A DNA stretch of 64,000 nt from assembly GCF_049331405.1 (NCBI RefSeq), contig NZ_CP186274.1, forward strand, positions 1,302,001 through 1,366,000, written 5' to 3'. This document shows positions 35,997 to 45,385 of the stretch, piece by piece. Each line of letters opens with the position of its first letter. Within the stretch, counting starts at the first letter, position 1. A program made the position numbers and the translations under genes. The notes under the pieces were generated by a model that did no database searches, was not told the origin of the DNA, and saw nothing but the letters and a program-made list of their open reading frames with translations. This DNA comes from PoT sp049331405 (GTDB taxonomy: Bacteria > Planctomycetota > Planctomycetia > Isosphaerales > Isosphaeraceae).

Positions 35997-38567
35997 ATGC
36001 CGTCGACATATAACGGAGTCGGGACGTGGTACTATGGCAAGAAGAACCACTCGACCCGCAACACGACCTGCGAATTCTGCCGCAAGGTGGGGAATCTCGA
36101 GTCGTACGACACGCGGCTCTACTTCGTGGTCCTGTTCATCCCGGTGATCCCTCTCGGGCGCAAGCGCATCATCGATAAATGCCCGCGATGCTCGCGCCAC
36201 ATGGTCGCCAAGGCCGACGAATATGAGCAGGCGCGACAACTGCAGACGTCGGAAGGCCTGGAACGGTTCCGTCGCGAAGGCTCGCCCGACTCGGCGCTCG
36301 ACGCCCACGCCCGGTTCCTCGCCTTCCGCGAGTTCGAACAGGCCGAGGAACTCCGCCGGACGGCGGCCGAGCGGTTCCATGACGACGCCCCGATGCTCGC
36401 CGGCTTCGGCGGGCAACTGATGCAGGCGGCCCTCTACGCCGAGTCGAAAGACTTCTTCGACCGGGCACTCGAGCAGAGGGAGGACCTGCCGGAGGCCCGC
36501 ATCGGCGTGGCGCGGTTCAAGATGGCGGCCGGCGAGCTGGACGAGGCCCGAGAGCTGCTCGACTTCCTCGAGGTCCCGGGCGCCGGCGAGCGCTACTCGA
36601 TGGGCCCCCTGGATCAACTCGCGAGCAACTATCAGGAGGCCGGCCGCCACCAAGACGCGCTCGACCTCTCCGCGCAGGTGCTCCGGGAGCTCCCCGAGGT
36701 CGGGCAGCAGCACAAGTTCCGGGAGTTCGTGAGGAAGTCGGAGAAGGCCCTCCGGCTCAAGGAGTCGATCCTGCCGCCGATGGGGCACAGCCTCCGCGGC
36801 CTCTTCCAGAAGGAGAACTCGCCGTACCCGGTCTGGCTGCGGCGGTCGGTCGCGGCCGCGGCGGTGCTCCTGCTCGTCTCGGCGGGGCTTGTGTTCAGCA
36901 ACGAGTATATCCGCACGCACCGATCCATCTATGTCCTGAACACGACGGGCAAGCCGCTCACCATCGAGGTGGACAACGAGCCGCCGCAGGCCTTCCCGTC
37001 GACGGGGAAGCTGACCATCGCCGAGGGCAAGCACCACCTCAAGCTCACGGGGGCGGTCAAGGAGGACCTCGACGTCGACCTGAACTCGGGTTACGTCGAG
37101 CGATGGACGTCGAAGCCGGCCTGGATCCTCAACCCCGGGGCCTCGGCCGCGATCGACGAGACGAGGATCGTCTATTCGGAGGTGGCGACCCCCCCGCAGC
37201 ACCGGCTGATCGTCGGGCAGTCGTTCGTGTCCTTCCCGCACGTCGACTACCTCTACGAGTCGCCGCCGACCACCATCAAGGTGAAGCGCAACGCGAAGCC
37301 GGTGGAGAAGATCTACGTCCATGGCGTCGAGGGGGACGACTTCGAGATCTTCCTCCACGCCTTCCAGACCGACAAGCCCGGCGCCTTCCGGTTCGCCGAG
37401 GGGCTCCTGCGGCGACATCCCGATCAGGACAACTTCCTCAAGTATTACACCGCGCTCTCCATGATGGAGAACCACGGCAACGCCGAGGCCTTCCTCGAGG
37501 AGCAACTCGACCATCGGCCGGTCCTCCTCCAGTGGCATCGGGGGTATCAGACCCTCGTCGAGGCCAAGGGGCGGAACGACGAATTGATCGCCCAGTACGA
37601 CAGGTATTTGAACTCGGATCCGAATAATGGCGCCTTGCTCTACCTGAGGGGCCGGGTCGAGCTCGACTGGGAGAAGCAGAGGGAGTACGACCGGAAGTCG
37701 ATCGAGGCGGATCCGAACCTCCCCTGGCCCTGGATGTCCCTCGGCATGCGGGCGATGGCCGAGGCGAACTGGCAGGAGGCCCTCCGCTGCCTGCGCAAGT
37801 CCCAGGAGCTCAAGATCGACCCCGATCAGATCAACGAATCCCTGCACACGGTCCGTCTGGCCTCCGGAGAGGCCAAGGCCCTGGTCGAGGACTACCGCCG
37901 GCAGCTCATGATCCGCCCCGCGCAGTTCAACGTGCGGACCTGGCTCTCCGAGGCGATGGCGGTCGCCGGGCAGGGGGGGCAGATCGACGGCTCGATCAAC
38001 GAGTGGGAGATGCGGTCGCCTTACCCCGACCAGCCCGACATGATCGACTCCGCGAGGGTGCTCGGCTACTACCTGGCCGGCGACTTCGAGAAGTGCGACG
38101 AGACGTGCAAGGGGAAGCCATCGCTCCGCGCGAGCACGATCCGGGCCCAGGCGTTGCTCGCCCTCGGCAAGCCCGCCGAGGTGGCGTCGGAGTCGATGTA
38201 TGAGAGTTCGCTCAACGACCCCTGGACGATCCTCGCCGTGAGCCTGGGGCTCTCGAACGAGGGGCACGCCGACGAGGCGAAGGCCTGGTTCGACCGGGGC
38301 TGCAAGGCGCTCGAGAACCGGTTCCTCCAGGAGCGCCTGGCCGTCAAGGTCCTGAAGCAGGAGGAGGCCCCCTCGGCCGAGTCGGTCATGCACCTGATGA
38401 CCTCGCCCGAGGAGAAGGCCCTGATCTTCTGCCTGCTCGGCACCCGGTTCCCCGACAGGAAGGCCGAGTACCACCGGGCGGCGGCCAGGTTCAACGTCCG
38501 CAGGACGCCCCCGGCGCACCTCATCCGGAGGATCGTCGACCCCAACAACTCCGCGACCAAGCCATGA
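35997..38567 (+). CDS. Zinc-ribbon, membrane-anchored TPR protein
   Basis: 856 residues. The first 75 residues are a zinc ribbon: TWYYGKKN, CEFC, SYDTRLYFVVLFIPVIPLG and CPRCSRH, a pattern found in small zinc-ribbon proteins whose partners include membrane proteins. TPR-like helices follow (about 75-270). One transmembrane segment (VAAAAVLLLVSAGLVF, about 283-300) separates them from an extracytoplasmic beta region (IRTHRSIYVLNTTGKPLTIEVDN) and further TPR arrays. The last two residues overlap the M48 gene start (ATGA). I infer a scaffold pairing with the protease. No catalytic motif was found. Confidence 0.82.
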   Translation: MPSTYNGVGTWYYGKKNHSTRNTTCEFCRKVGNLESYDTRLYFVVLFIPVIPLGRKRIIDKCPRCSRHMVAKADEYEQARQLQTSEGLERFRREGSPDSALDAHARFLAFREFEQAEELRRTAAERFHDDAPMLAGFGGQLMQAALYAESKDFFDRALEQREDLPEARIGVARFKMAAGELDEARELLDFLEVPGAGERYSMGPLDQLASNYQEAGRHQDALDLSAQVLRELPEVGQQHKFREFVRKSEKALRLKESILPPMGHSLRGLFQKENSPYPVWLRRSVAAAAVLLLVSAGLVFSNEYIRTHRSIYVLNTTGKPLTIEVDNEPPQAFPSTGKLTIAEGKHHLKLTGAVKEDLDVDLNSGYVERWTSKPAWILNPGASAAIDETRIVYSEVATPPQHRLIVGQSFVSFPHVDYLYESPPTTIKVKRNAKPVEKIYVHGVEGDDFEIFLHAFQTDKPGAFRFAEGLLRRHPDQDNFLKYYTALSMMENHGNAEAFLEEQLDHRPVLLQWHRGYQTLVEAKGRNDELIAQYDRYLNSDPNNGALLYLRGRVELDWEKQREYDRKSIEADPNLPWPWMSLGMRAMAEANWQEALRCLRKSQELKIDPDQINESLHTVRLASGEAKALVEDYRRQLMIRPAQFNVRTWLSEAMAVAGQGGQIDGSINEWEMRSPYPDQPDMIDSARVLGYYLAGDFEKCDETCKGKPSLRASTIRAQALLALGKPAEVASESMYESSLNDPWTILAVSLGLSNEGHADEAKAWFDRGCKALENRFLQERLAVKVLKQEEAPSAESVMHLMTSPEEKALIFCLLGTRFPDRKAEYHRAAARFNVRRTPPAHLIRRIVDPNNSATKP

Positions 38568-40594
38568 AGCGAAGCGACTTCGAACGACTGGTGAAACGGA
38601 TCGAGGCCCGCTACGCCGGGAAGCCGCGGGCCCTCGAGCGCGCGACGATGGCCTGGGTCGCCTTAGGCCTGGTCGCGGCGCTCGCCTGGCTCGGGGCCCT
38701 CTTCGCCCTGAGCGCCTTGATCTTCGTGGCGGGCATCTTCGTCGAACCCCCCGGCGGGATCATCCTGATCGTCGTCGGCTGCCTGATGATCGTCTACACG
38801 CTGACGCAGGTGGGGGTCCTGCTCCTGGTCGAGCCGGGCGCCCCCGCTTTGCGCTCGCTCAAGCCGTCCGAGGGGGCCGAACTCCATCGGATGATCGAGT
38901 CGTTGCGCCAGGAAATCGGCTGCCGGCCATTCTCCGAGATCCGGGTCAACCTCGACTTCAACGCGGGGGTCTACGAGGTCGCCCGGCTCGGCGTCTTCGG
39001 CTGGCCGAGGATGATCCTCGAGCTCGGGCTGCCGCTGATGCTGACGCTCTCCGAGGAAGAGTTCCGCGCGGTCCTGGCCCACGAGTTCGCCCACATCTCG
39101 TCGCGGCACGGCCGCAGCTCTGGGAGGCTCTACCGGCTCAGGATCCGCTGGGAGCGTCTCTTCCACCAGCTCCAGCGGCCCGGCACGAGCAGCTTCGGCC
39201 GGGGCATCCGCTGGGCCTCGTCGCACTTCATCGACTGGTACTGGCCCCGACTGAACGCGAGGGCAAGGGTGCTCTCGCGCGCCCACGAGTACGACGCCGA
39301 CGCCCTCGCCGCCAGGATCGCCGGTGCCGAGGCCCAGGTCTCCGCCCTCTGGAAACTGGAGTGCCGCGAGGGCTGGCTCGCCGAGCGGTTCTGGCCCGAC
39401 GTCTACCTCGGGGCCGACACCCTCGCCGAGCCCCCCGACGACATTTACGCCAGGATGCTCGTCGCCATGGGCGAGCCGCCGACGCCGGTCGAGGCCACGC
39501 GCTGGGCCGAGCGAGGTCTCAGCCGCGCGACGGAGCACGACCAGACCCACCCCTCATTCGTCGACCGGGCGCGAGCCGTCGGGATCGATGCCGAGGAGGT
39601 TCAACGCCTTGCGTTTCCCGAGGCGGCTCGCCCTTCGGCCGCGGAGGCGCTGCTCGGCGACGACTTCGAACGGCTCCGGCTCGCGATGGGCGCATCCTGG
39701 CGCAGGTCGAACGGGGCCGCCTGGCGCGAGCGCTATCGCAAGGCCCAGTACGACGCCAGGCGGCGGGCTTCCACCGCAATCCCGGCGGAGCCCAAAGCCG
39801 AGACGGAGGCCGTGGCCGGGGTCGAGGAACGGAATGCTCATCGTCTCGACCCCAAGGACGCGGTCCGGCTCTGGGACGAGGTGAAGGAGATCGCCGGCTT
39901 CCACGGGGTCGACCAGGCCTTGCCCACGCTCCGGTCGCTCCTCGACCACGACCCGAGCCATGCGGGGGCCAGGGTCTATTTCGGCGTCCACCTGCTCAAG
40001 CACGACGCGCCGAGCGGCGAAAAGCTACTCCTCGACGTGCTCGAAGCGGCGGACGAGGACTGGGTTCCCCGCGCCTGCCAGGAACTCCTCTCGTTCTACC
40101 GCGACACGGGGCAGACCGACCGCGTCCGCGCGATCCGCGAGCGTTACGAGCGGCACGAGTCGGACGTCGAGAAATCCAGGCGTGAGCGATCGTCGATCAA
40201 GGCGGGGGACAGGCTGCTGCCGCACGGGCTCGACGATGGCCAGCTCGCGCAGGTCCGCGGGCTCCTGGCGGGCCAGACCGATTGCGGGTCGGCCTGGCTG
40301 GTGCGCAAGGCGCTCGACTTCTTCCCGAACCGGCCGCTGTTCCTCCTCTGCGTGACGACCAAGGGGGGGGCCTGGTCGTGGGGCAAGGGGGAGGCCGACA
40401 ACATGCTGGCCAAGCGGCTCTTCTCCAAGGCCGAATTGCCCGGCCAGGTCTTCCTCATCGCCAGGCACGGGCCCTTCGGCAACGTCGGCAAGAAGGTCGT
40501 CGCCTTCCCGGGCTCCCGAATTTATCCCCCGACGGGCCCCGAGGTCGCGTCGACCGCCGGGGGCTCGGGCTCGGTTGAAGACGTGAAAGCCTGA
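38564..40594 (+). CDS. M48-type zinc metalloprotease with C-terminal TPR-like region
   Basis: 676 residues. Two or three transmembrane segments (ALGLVAALAWLGALFALSALIFVAG; GGIILIVVGCLMIVYTLTQVGVLLLV) precede the protease domain. HEFAH at 173-177 is the zinc HExxH, and HEYDADALAA provides the third ligand as in HtpX/Ste24 (M48) peptidases. The C-terminal 300 residues are charged helices, some TPR-like (VDQALPTLRSLLDHDPSHAG). It is translationally coupled to the zinc-ribbon/TPR gene (4-bp overlap). Its 3' end overlaps the GntR gene on the other strand by 73 bp. Membrane-protein quality control is the usual M48 role. Confidence 0.86.
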   Translation: MKRSDFERLVKRIEARYAGKPRALERATMAWVALGLVAALAWLGALFALSALIFVAGIFVEPPGGIILIVVGCLMIVYTLTQVGVLLLVEPGAPALRSLKPSEGAELHRMIESLRQEIGCRPFSEIRVNLDFNAGVYEVARLGVFGWPRMILELGLPLMLTLSEEEFRAVLAHEFAHISSRHGRSSGRLYRLRIRWERLFHQLQRPGTSSFGRGIRWASSHFIDWYWPRLNARARVLSRAHEYDADALAARIAGAEAQVSALWKLECREGWLAERFWPDVYLGADTLAEPPDDIYARMLVAMGEPPTPVEATRWAERGLSRATEHDQTHPSFVDRARAVGIDAEEVQRLAFPEAARPSAAEALLGDDFERLRLAMGASWRRSNGAAWRERYRKAQYDARRRASTAIPAEPKAETEAVAGVEERNAHRLDPKDAVRLWDEVKEIAGFHGVDQALPTLRSLLDHDPSHAGARVYFGVHLLKHDAPSGEKLLLDVLEAADEDWVPRACQELLSFYRDTGQTDRVRAIRERYERHESDVEKSRRERSSIKAGDRLLPHGLDDGQLAQVRGLLAGQTDCGSAWLVRKALDFFPNRPLFLLCVTTKGGAWSWGKGEADNMLAKRLFSKAELPGQVFLIARHGPFGNVGKKVVAFPGSRIYPPTGPEVASTAGGSGSVEDVKA

Positions 40595-41346
40595 GGCTCT
40601 GACGGGGCGTCGGCCGGGCCCTGGGGCGTCTCCACGGCGATGGCCGACTCCTCGGCCATCGCCGCGGGCTGCTGCTTGCCGCTGTTGTAGGCGAACAGTT
40701 CCTTCTCGAGGCCGCGGCGGACGTGGTCGCGCATGGCCTGGTCGGCACGGATCGGGTCGCGCGCCCGGATGGCCTCGACGAGCGAGAGGTGCCAGTGCGG
40801 CGGGTCGGGCATCTCGGGCATGAACCGCCAGTTCGCCTGGAGCCTGGCGAGCGTCTCGATCCGCTCGAGCTTGTGGACGAGGATCGGGAACCTCGAGAGC
40901 TCGGCGATCTGCTTGTGGAACTTCCAGTGCAGCAGGAGCCCCTCGCTCGGCCCGGCCTCCGCGTCGGGATCCTCGGCCGGGACCTGGGCGTCGACCAGGT
41001 TGGCGAGGATGGCTAACTCGTCGAGCTCGGCCTCGGTGGCCGACTCGCAGGCCAGGCGGATCGCCTGGGTCTCATACGCCTCTCGGAGGACGTAATCCGA
41101 ACGGATCGTCTCGATCGAGATCTGCCGGACCCGGGCCATCTGGTTCGACTCGGCCTCGACGAGCCCCGAGCCCTCCAGGCGCACCAGGGCCTCGATCACC
41201 GGGATGTAGCTCGTCCCGTACCTGGAGGCGATCTGCCGGCGCGAGAGCGCCTCGCCCGGCTTGAGCTTCCCGGCCGTGATCTCCTCCCGGAGCCCCTCGT
41301 AGATTCGGTGATTCAGCGCGGGTTTGCGAGAATTCTTGGAAGCCAT
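40522..41346 (-). CDS. GntR-family (FCD) transcriptional regulator
   Basis: 274 residues from the ATG at 41346, although the frame is open 44 codons further. The N-terminal winged helix: LNHRIYEGLREEITAGKLKPGEALSRRQIASRYGTSYIPVIEALVRLEGSGLVEAE, the GntR hallmark. An FCD-type helical ligand domain follows (YVLREAYETQAIRLACESATEAELDEL, FHKQIAELSRFPILVHKLERIE, HWHLSLVEAIRARDPIRADQAMRDHV), with metal-binding residues likely Asp and His. FCD members usually sense organic acids. The Pro/Glu/Ala-rich tail of about 50 residues (EESAIAVETPQGPADAPSEP) lies mostly in the overlap with the M48 gene and may be accretion by stop loss. Confidence 0.88.
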   Translation of the reverse strand: MASKNSRKPALNHRIYEGLREEITAGKLKPGEALSRRQIASRYGTSYIPVIEALVRLEGSGLVEAESNQMARVRQISIETIRSDYVLREAYETQAIRLACESATEAELDELAILANLVDAQVPAEDPDAEAGPSEGLLLHWKFHKQIAELSRFPILVHKLERIETLARLQANWRFMPEMPDPPHWHLSLVEAIRARDPIRADQAMRDHVRRGLEKELFAYNSGKQQPAAMAEESAIAVETPQGPADAPSEPQAFTSSTEPEPPAVDATSGPVGG

Positions 41347-41652
41347 GACATGCCTGCGCCTTCTCGGAAGCGATCCGATTGCCCTTAGAAGTGCGAAATC
41401 GGGCAGGATGGGTGGTCGAGGCGGTCCGCGACGCCCGGGACCAGGGCATCGCGACCATCTATGCGTCGATGGAGGCATGGTCGACCACCCAGCTAACGCA
41501 TCCTAACATCAACGACGCGTCGTCGGGAAGCCACTTACGCAGGAATGCCGTGGGCGCAATCCGTGGAGCATTGCATGGAAAAGGCCGGCGACCCCTCCAT
41601 GAGAGAGGGGCGCCGGCGTCGTGCTTCGCGGCCAGGGGAGGTCCGATGAGGC
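41347..41652. other. Intergenic region with terminator
   Basis: The left part is the promoter area of the GntR gene. The terminator at 41584-41617 ends the leftward DUF1501 operon. No gene. Confidence 0.5.
41584..41617. terminator. Terminator of the first DUF1501 operon
   Basis: A 13-bp stem (41584-41597 with 41605-41617, one bulged A at 41591) with a 7-nt loop lies 36 bp beyond the stop codon. Confidence 0.78.
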
Positions 41653-43098
41653 TCAGGCGAAGAGGGCTTCGACCGGCTTCCCCTTGCCGTCCTCGGTGGC
41701 GTAGAAGGGGCGCTTCTCGACGTCGAAGGCCGTCTTGGGGGAGATGCCCATCGCGTGGAAGACGGAGGCGTGCATGTCGGGGATCGACACCGGGTCTTTG
41801 ATGGTGACGAGCGGGCGCTCGGGGGCGGTCTCGCCGTGGAGGTAGCCCTTCTTCACGCCGCCGCCGAACATCAGGACGCAGCCGGAGCCGGTGAAGTGCC
41901 GGTGCAGGCCGTAGTGCTTCATCTCCTTCATGACGTCGCTCGCGGCACGCGACTGGTCGAAGGCGGTGCTGCCCGGGATCCCCTCGATCATCATGTCGCG
42001 GCTGAACTCGCTGGCGAGGATGACCAGGGTCCTCGACAGCAGGCCGCGCTCTTCCAGGTCGAGGATGAGCTGGGCAATCGGTTTGTCGATGGTCTGCTTC
42101 ATCTCCTTGGCGGTCGTGTGGCCGTTCTCGTGGGTGTCCCAGCTCATGAAGGGGACGTACTCGGTCGTCACCTCGATGTAGCGGGCCCCGGCCTCGGTGA
42201 GGCGTCTGGCGAGGAGGCACCCCTGGCCGAACCGGCTGGAGTTGTACTTGTCGAAGCTCTCCTTCGGCTCCTTGGAGAGGTCGAAGGCGTCGCGCTCCTT
42301 GGAGGTGAGCAGGCGGTTGGCGTTCTCGAAGGCGCGGACCATCGACTCCTGGTGGTAGTCGCTGGCGAGGTCGCCGACGGGGCTCTCCTTAAGCATCCGC
42401 TTGAACGCCTTTTCCCGGCTCGAGAATCGCTCGCGTGTCATCCCCTTGGGGGGACGCACGGCGGCGATGGCGTCGAGCGGGAAGGGGAGGTTGAACGGGC
42501 CGTATTCCCCGCCGAAGAAGCCGGCCGTGGTGAAGGCCTTCAGCTCCTCGGATTCGCCGTTGCCTTCCAGGCGCTGGCCGATGTTGATGAAGGGCGGGAT
42601 CGCCGGGTTATTGGGGCCGCGGACCTTGGCGATCCAGGATCCGATGTGGGGCGCGGCGACCGTCTGCGGCGGGACGTAGCCGGTGTGCCAGTGGTACTGG
42701 TGCCTCGAGTGGAGGATGTTCCCGAGGTCCGCCACCACGTGCGAGCGGATCAGGGTCGCCCGGTCCATGACCTTGGCGATGTTCTCGAGCCCCTCCGAGA
42801 TCTTGATGTTGTCGACGGCCGTGTCGATCGCGGGGAAGGTGCAGAGGATCTTGTCGGAGGGGACCCCGACCTCGAAAGGCGTGTACCGCTTGGGGTCGAA
42901 GGTCTCGGGCGCGGCCATCCCGCCCCCCATCCAGAGCAGGATGCAGGTGTCGGCCGTGGGGATCGGTTGCTTGACCTCTTCGCTGCCGAAGGAGAGGCTC
43001 GGCTGGTTGGTGGCGAGCGCGGCCATCGCGGCGAGGCTCATCCCCCGGAGAAATTCGCGACGGCTGGCGGCCATCGCCGCGGTCGGTCGGGAGTCCAT
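41653..43098 (-). CDS. Tat-exported DUF1501 protein
   Basis: 481 residues (AGGGA about eight bases before the ATG). A Tat signal is clear: ASRREFLRGMSLAAMAALA. TCILLWMGGGMAAPETFDPK, HVVADLGNILHSRHQYHWHTGY, FMSWDTHENGHTT and LVILASEFSR are the DUF1501 blocks, related to the alkaline phosphatase/sulfatase fold. DUF1501 genes of planctomycetes stand almost always beside a PSCyt1/DUF1549/DUF1553 gene, as here: the upstream cytochrome ends 18 bp before this start. The pair's reaction is not established. The protein is periplasmic. Confidence 0.92.
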   Translation of the reverse strand: MDSRPTAAMAASRREFLRGMSLAAMAALATNQPSLSFGSEEVKQPIPTADTCILLWMGGGMAAPETFDPKRYTPFEVGVPSDKILCTFPAIDTAVDNIKISEGLENIAKVMDRATLIRSHVVADLGNILHSRHQYHWHTGYVPPQTVAAPHIGSWIAKVRGPNNPAIPPFINIGQRLEGNGESEELKAFTTAGFFGGEYGPFNLPFPLDAIAAVRPPKGMTRERFSSREKAFKRMLKESPVGDLASDYHQESMVRAFENANRLLTSKERDAFDLSKEPKESFDKYNSSRFGQGCLLARRLTEAGARYIEVTTEYVPFMSWDTHENGHTTAKEMKQTIDKPIAQLILDLEERGLLSRTLVILASEFSRDMMIEGIPGSTAFDQSRAASDVMKEMKHYGLHRHFTGSGCVLMFGGGVKKGYLHGETAPERPLVTIKDPVSIPDMHASVFHAMGISPKTAFDVEKRPFYATEDGKGKPVEALFA

Positions 43099-43116
43099 GG
43101 CGATTGTCCCTTTCTC

Positions 43117-45057
43117 TCAGTGGATGAGTTGGAACTCGGGGAGCATGAAGATCACCCAGAAGAGGTCGGCCAGGCCGTCGGCCGAGGCGGGCGAGCCGAC
43201 GAGTTCGGCGGCGGTCTTCGCCTCGTCGGCCAAGGGCTTGCGGCCCATCGCCTGGAGGTAGAAGTCCTCGACCAGGCGGTCGGGCGACTCGTTCGGATGG
43301 GCCTCGAGCCAGCGCCCGGCCCCCTTCTTGAGGGTCTCGGCCAGGCTCTCGCCGTTGGAGAGGTCGAGCGCCTGGAGGGTCGTGAGGTTCTCGCCGCGGG
43401 TGGTGACGACCTGCTCCCGGTTCGGCCTGCCCAGCGACCGCATCAGCTCGTCGCAATGCACGAGCGAGGCCCTGATGAACTGCGGGGGCGCGAGGGGCGA
43501 GTCGGTCGGGGCCGCCCGCTTGAACGGGGCGTCGGCCTTGTCGGGGCCGGAGTGGGTGGTCATCCAGATGGCGTCGATGAACTCCTCGGCCGTCATCCGC
43601 TTGATCTCGGGGCCCTTGAAGACGTAGTTGTCGCCGGGGGCCTCCGAGTTCGAGATCGCCGGTCGCGACTGGTAGACCTGCGAGGTGACGATGTGCTCGA
43701 TCAGGGCCTTGAGGTCGTACTTGTGCTCGACGAGGTAGCCGGCCAGGTAGTCGAGCAGGTCCTCGCTCCAGGGCTCGTTGCCCATGACGTCGACCGGCTG
43801 CACGATCCCTCGCCCCATCAGGCGCTGCCAGATCCGGTTGACGATCGTGCGGGTGAAGCGGCCATTGTCCTGGTGCGTGACGAGCTTCGCGAACTGCTCG
43901 AGCCGATCCAGCTTGGGCAGGGAGGCGTCGATGGAGCCGAGCTCCGGCCAGAGGAACTTGGCCACGGCGGTCTTGCCCGTCGGCTTGTCGCAGCGGTGGA
44001 TCTCCAGCGGCTTCTCGGCGATGATCGCGGCGAGCCCGTAGGCGTCGTTGAGCTTCCAGCGATCGATGAAACTATCGTGGCATGACGCACACTTCATGTT
44101 CACGCCGAAGAAGACCTGCGAGACGTTCTGGGAGAACTGGATCTCCCGGACCTGGCTCGCGTTGACACGCCCGCGCCACTGGATCCCCTGGATGAAGCCT
44201 TCGGACTCTGGCGCGGGGCTGATGAGTTCGAATACGAAGCGATCGTACGGCTTGTTCTCGACGAGCGACTGATAGAGCCAGCCGCTGATCTGCTTGCGGC
44301 CGCCGTCGATGTAGCCGGTCCCCTTGTAGTCGTTGCGGAGCAGGTCGTTCCAGAACGAGAGCCAGTGCTCGGCGTAGTCGACCTTGTCGTCGAGCGTCCG
44401 CTTGATGAACTGCGTGCGCTTGTCGGGGGCCGAATCCTTGACGAACGCGTCGCGCTGGGCGGGCGTGGGCAGGAGCCCGATCAGGTCGAGCGACGCCCGG
44501 CGCAGGAAGGCCGCGTCATCGAGCGGCGGCTGGGGCGTTACCTTGTTCTTGGCGAAGTAGGCGTCGACGATCCGGTCGATCGGGTGGTCGCGGCCGTCTT
44601 TCGCGGGGGGCAGGTCGACCTTCTTGAGCTTGAGCGGGGCGTTGTAGGTCGACTCCTTGAAGGTGAAGCCGTCCTCCCAGTTCACCCCCTCGTCGATCCA
44701 GGCCTTGAACTTGCTGAGTTCCTGGGCGCTGACGCGGTCCCCCTTGGGGGGCATGCGCATCTCGGGGTCGTCGCTGGTCAGGCGCTCCATGATCTCGCTC
44801 TCGCCCGACTTGCCCGCGACGACGGCGTCGGACTTGAGGACGGACTCTCGCGTGTCGAACGAGAACGAGCCTTTATACGTGCCATTGGCGTGGCACTTGA
44901 CGCAGTGCGTCTTGAGGATCGGGACGATGTCGTGCGCGAAGTCGACCTTCTTCGGCTCCTGGGCGAGCGCAGGGCTCGCGGCCAGGGCCAGGATCGCGGC
45001 CAGGGCCCGCGTCAAGGATCGGGGCCTCGCCAGGCCGTCGCGAGGTCCGCCGCTCAT
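43117..45057 (-). CDS. Planctomycete cytochrome protein (PSCyt1-DUF1549-DUF1553)
   Basis: 646 residues from the ATG at 45057, the one giving a normal signal peptide (TRALAAILALAASPALA); ribosome sites are weak and an ATG 23 codons earlier is an alternative. The N-terminal c-type heme site CVKCH (52-56) lies in FAHDIVPILKTHCVKCH, followed by MRMPPKG, which may supply a Met ligand. The DUF1549 region (FLRRASLDLIGLLPTPAQRDAFV) contains a second CASCH at about 320. The DUF1553 region begins LVTHQDNGRFTRTIVNRIWQRLMGRG. It transfers electrons in the periplasm by inference and forms an operon with the DUF1501 gene (18-bp gap). Confidence 0.9.
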   Translation of the reverse strand: MSGGPRDGLARPRSLTRALAAILALAASPALAQEPKKVDFAHDIVPILKTHCVKCHANGTYKGSFSFDTRESVLKSDAVVAGKSGESEIMERLTSDDPEMRMPPKGDRVSAQELSKFKAWIDEGVNWEDGFTFKESTYNAPLKLKKVDLPPAKDGRDHPIDRIVDAYFAKNKVTPQPPLDDAAFLRRASLDLIGLLPTPAQRDAFVKDSAPDKRTQFIKRTLDDKVDYAEHWLSFWNDLLRNDYKGTGYIDGGRKQISGWLYQSLVENKPYDRFVFELISPAPESEGFIQGIQWRGRVNASQVREIQFSQNVSQVFFGVNMKCASCHDSFIDRWKLNDAYGLAAIIAEKPLEIHRCDKPTGKTAVAKFLWPELGSIDASLPKLDRLEQFAKLVTHQDNGRFTRTIVNRIWQRLMGRGIVQPVDVMGNEPWSEDLLDYLAGYLVEHKYDLKALIEHIVTSQVYQSRPAISNSEAPGDNYVFKGPEIKRMTAEEFIDAIWMTTHSGPDKADAPFKRAAPTDSPLAPPQFIRASLVHCDELMRSLGRPNREQVVTTRGENLTTLQALDLSNGESLAETLKKGAGRWLEAHPNESPDRLVEDFYLQAMGRKPLADEAKTAAELVGSPASADGLADLFWVIFMLPEFQLIH

Positions 45058-45385
45058 CTCGTTGTCCACTCGAAACGATCGCACGAGGCGCTCCCTCAGT
45101 CTGGATGGCTGGGTGGTCCGCACCATTCGCGACGACCCCGAGGCCGTCGCCGTCTGGACTGCGTGCATCGGCCTGCGGGGACGCTCGGCTCGCCTCGGGC
45201 AGCCCACCGGGCGGTCCCTGTCTCGCACTCGAAGTCGCACGCGTGAGCCGGCGGGATATTTAGGCGGAATAAGACAACCTCATTATCGGCGGACCGCCCC
45301 CGCATGACAACGGGAAAGGCTTCGCCGGGGCGTTGCCGTGGTGCATGGGATTGCCCCACATCGGGTTAGGTCGGGCGAGGTCCGG
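45058..45385. other. Intergenic region between the two DUF1501 operons
   Basis: Carries the promoter of the leftward cytochrome gene. It includes a short A+T-richer patch (45249-45285) and a run of GG/C-rich near-repeats (45360-45389). No gene was seen. Confidence 0.5.

Noticed and set aside
35958..38519. Long open frame (over 850 codons) on the minus strand
   Set aside because: It is antisense to the zinc-ribbon/TPR gene, has no ribosome site, and its sequence is the Arg/Leu/Gly/Asp-rich kind arising opposite G+C-rich codons.
41755..44085. Long open frame on the plus strand across the DUF1501 and cytochrome genes
   Set aside because: Antisense to two well-supported genes and crosses their boundary, with no domain.
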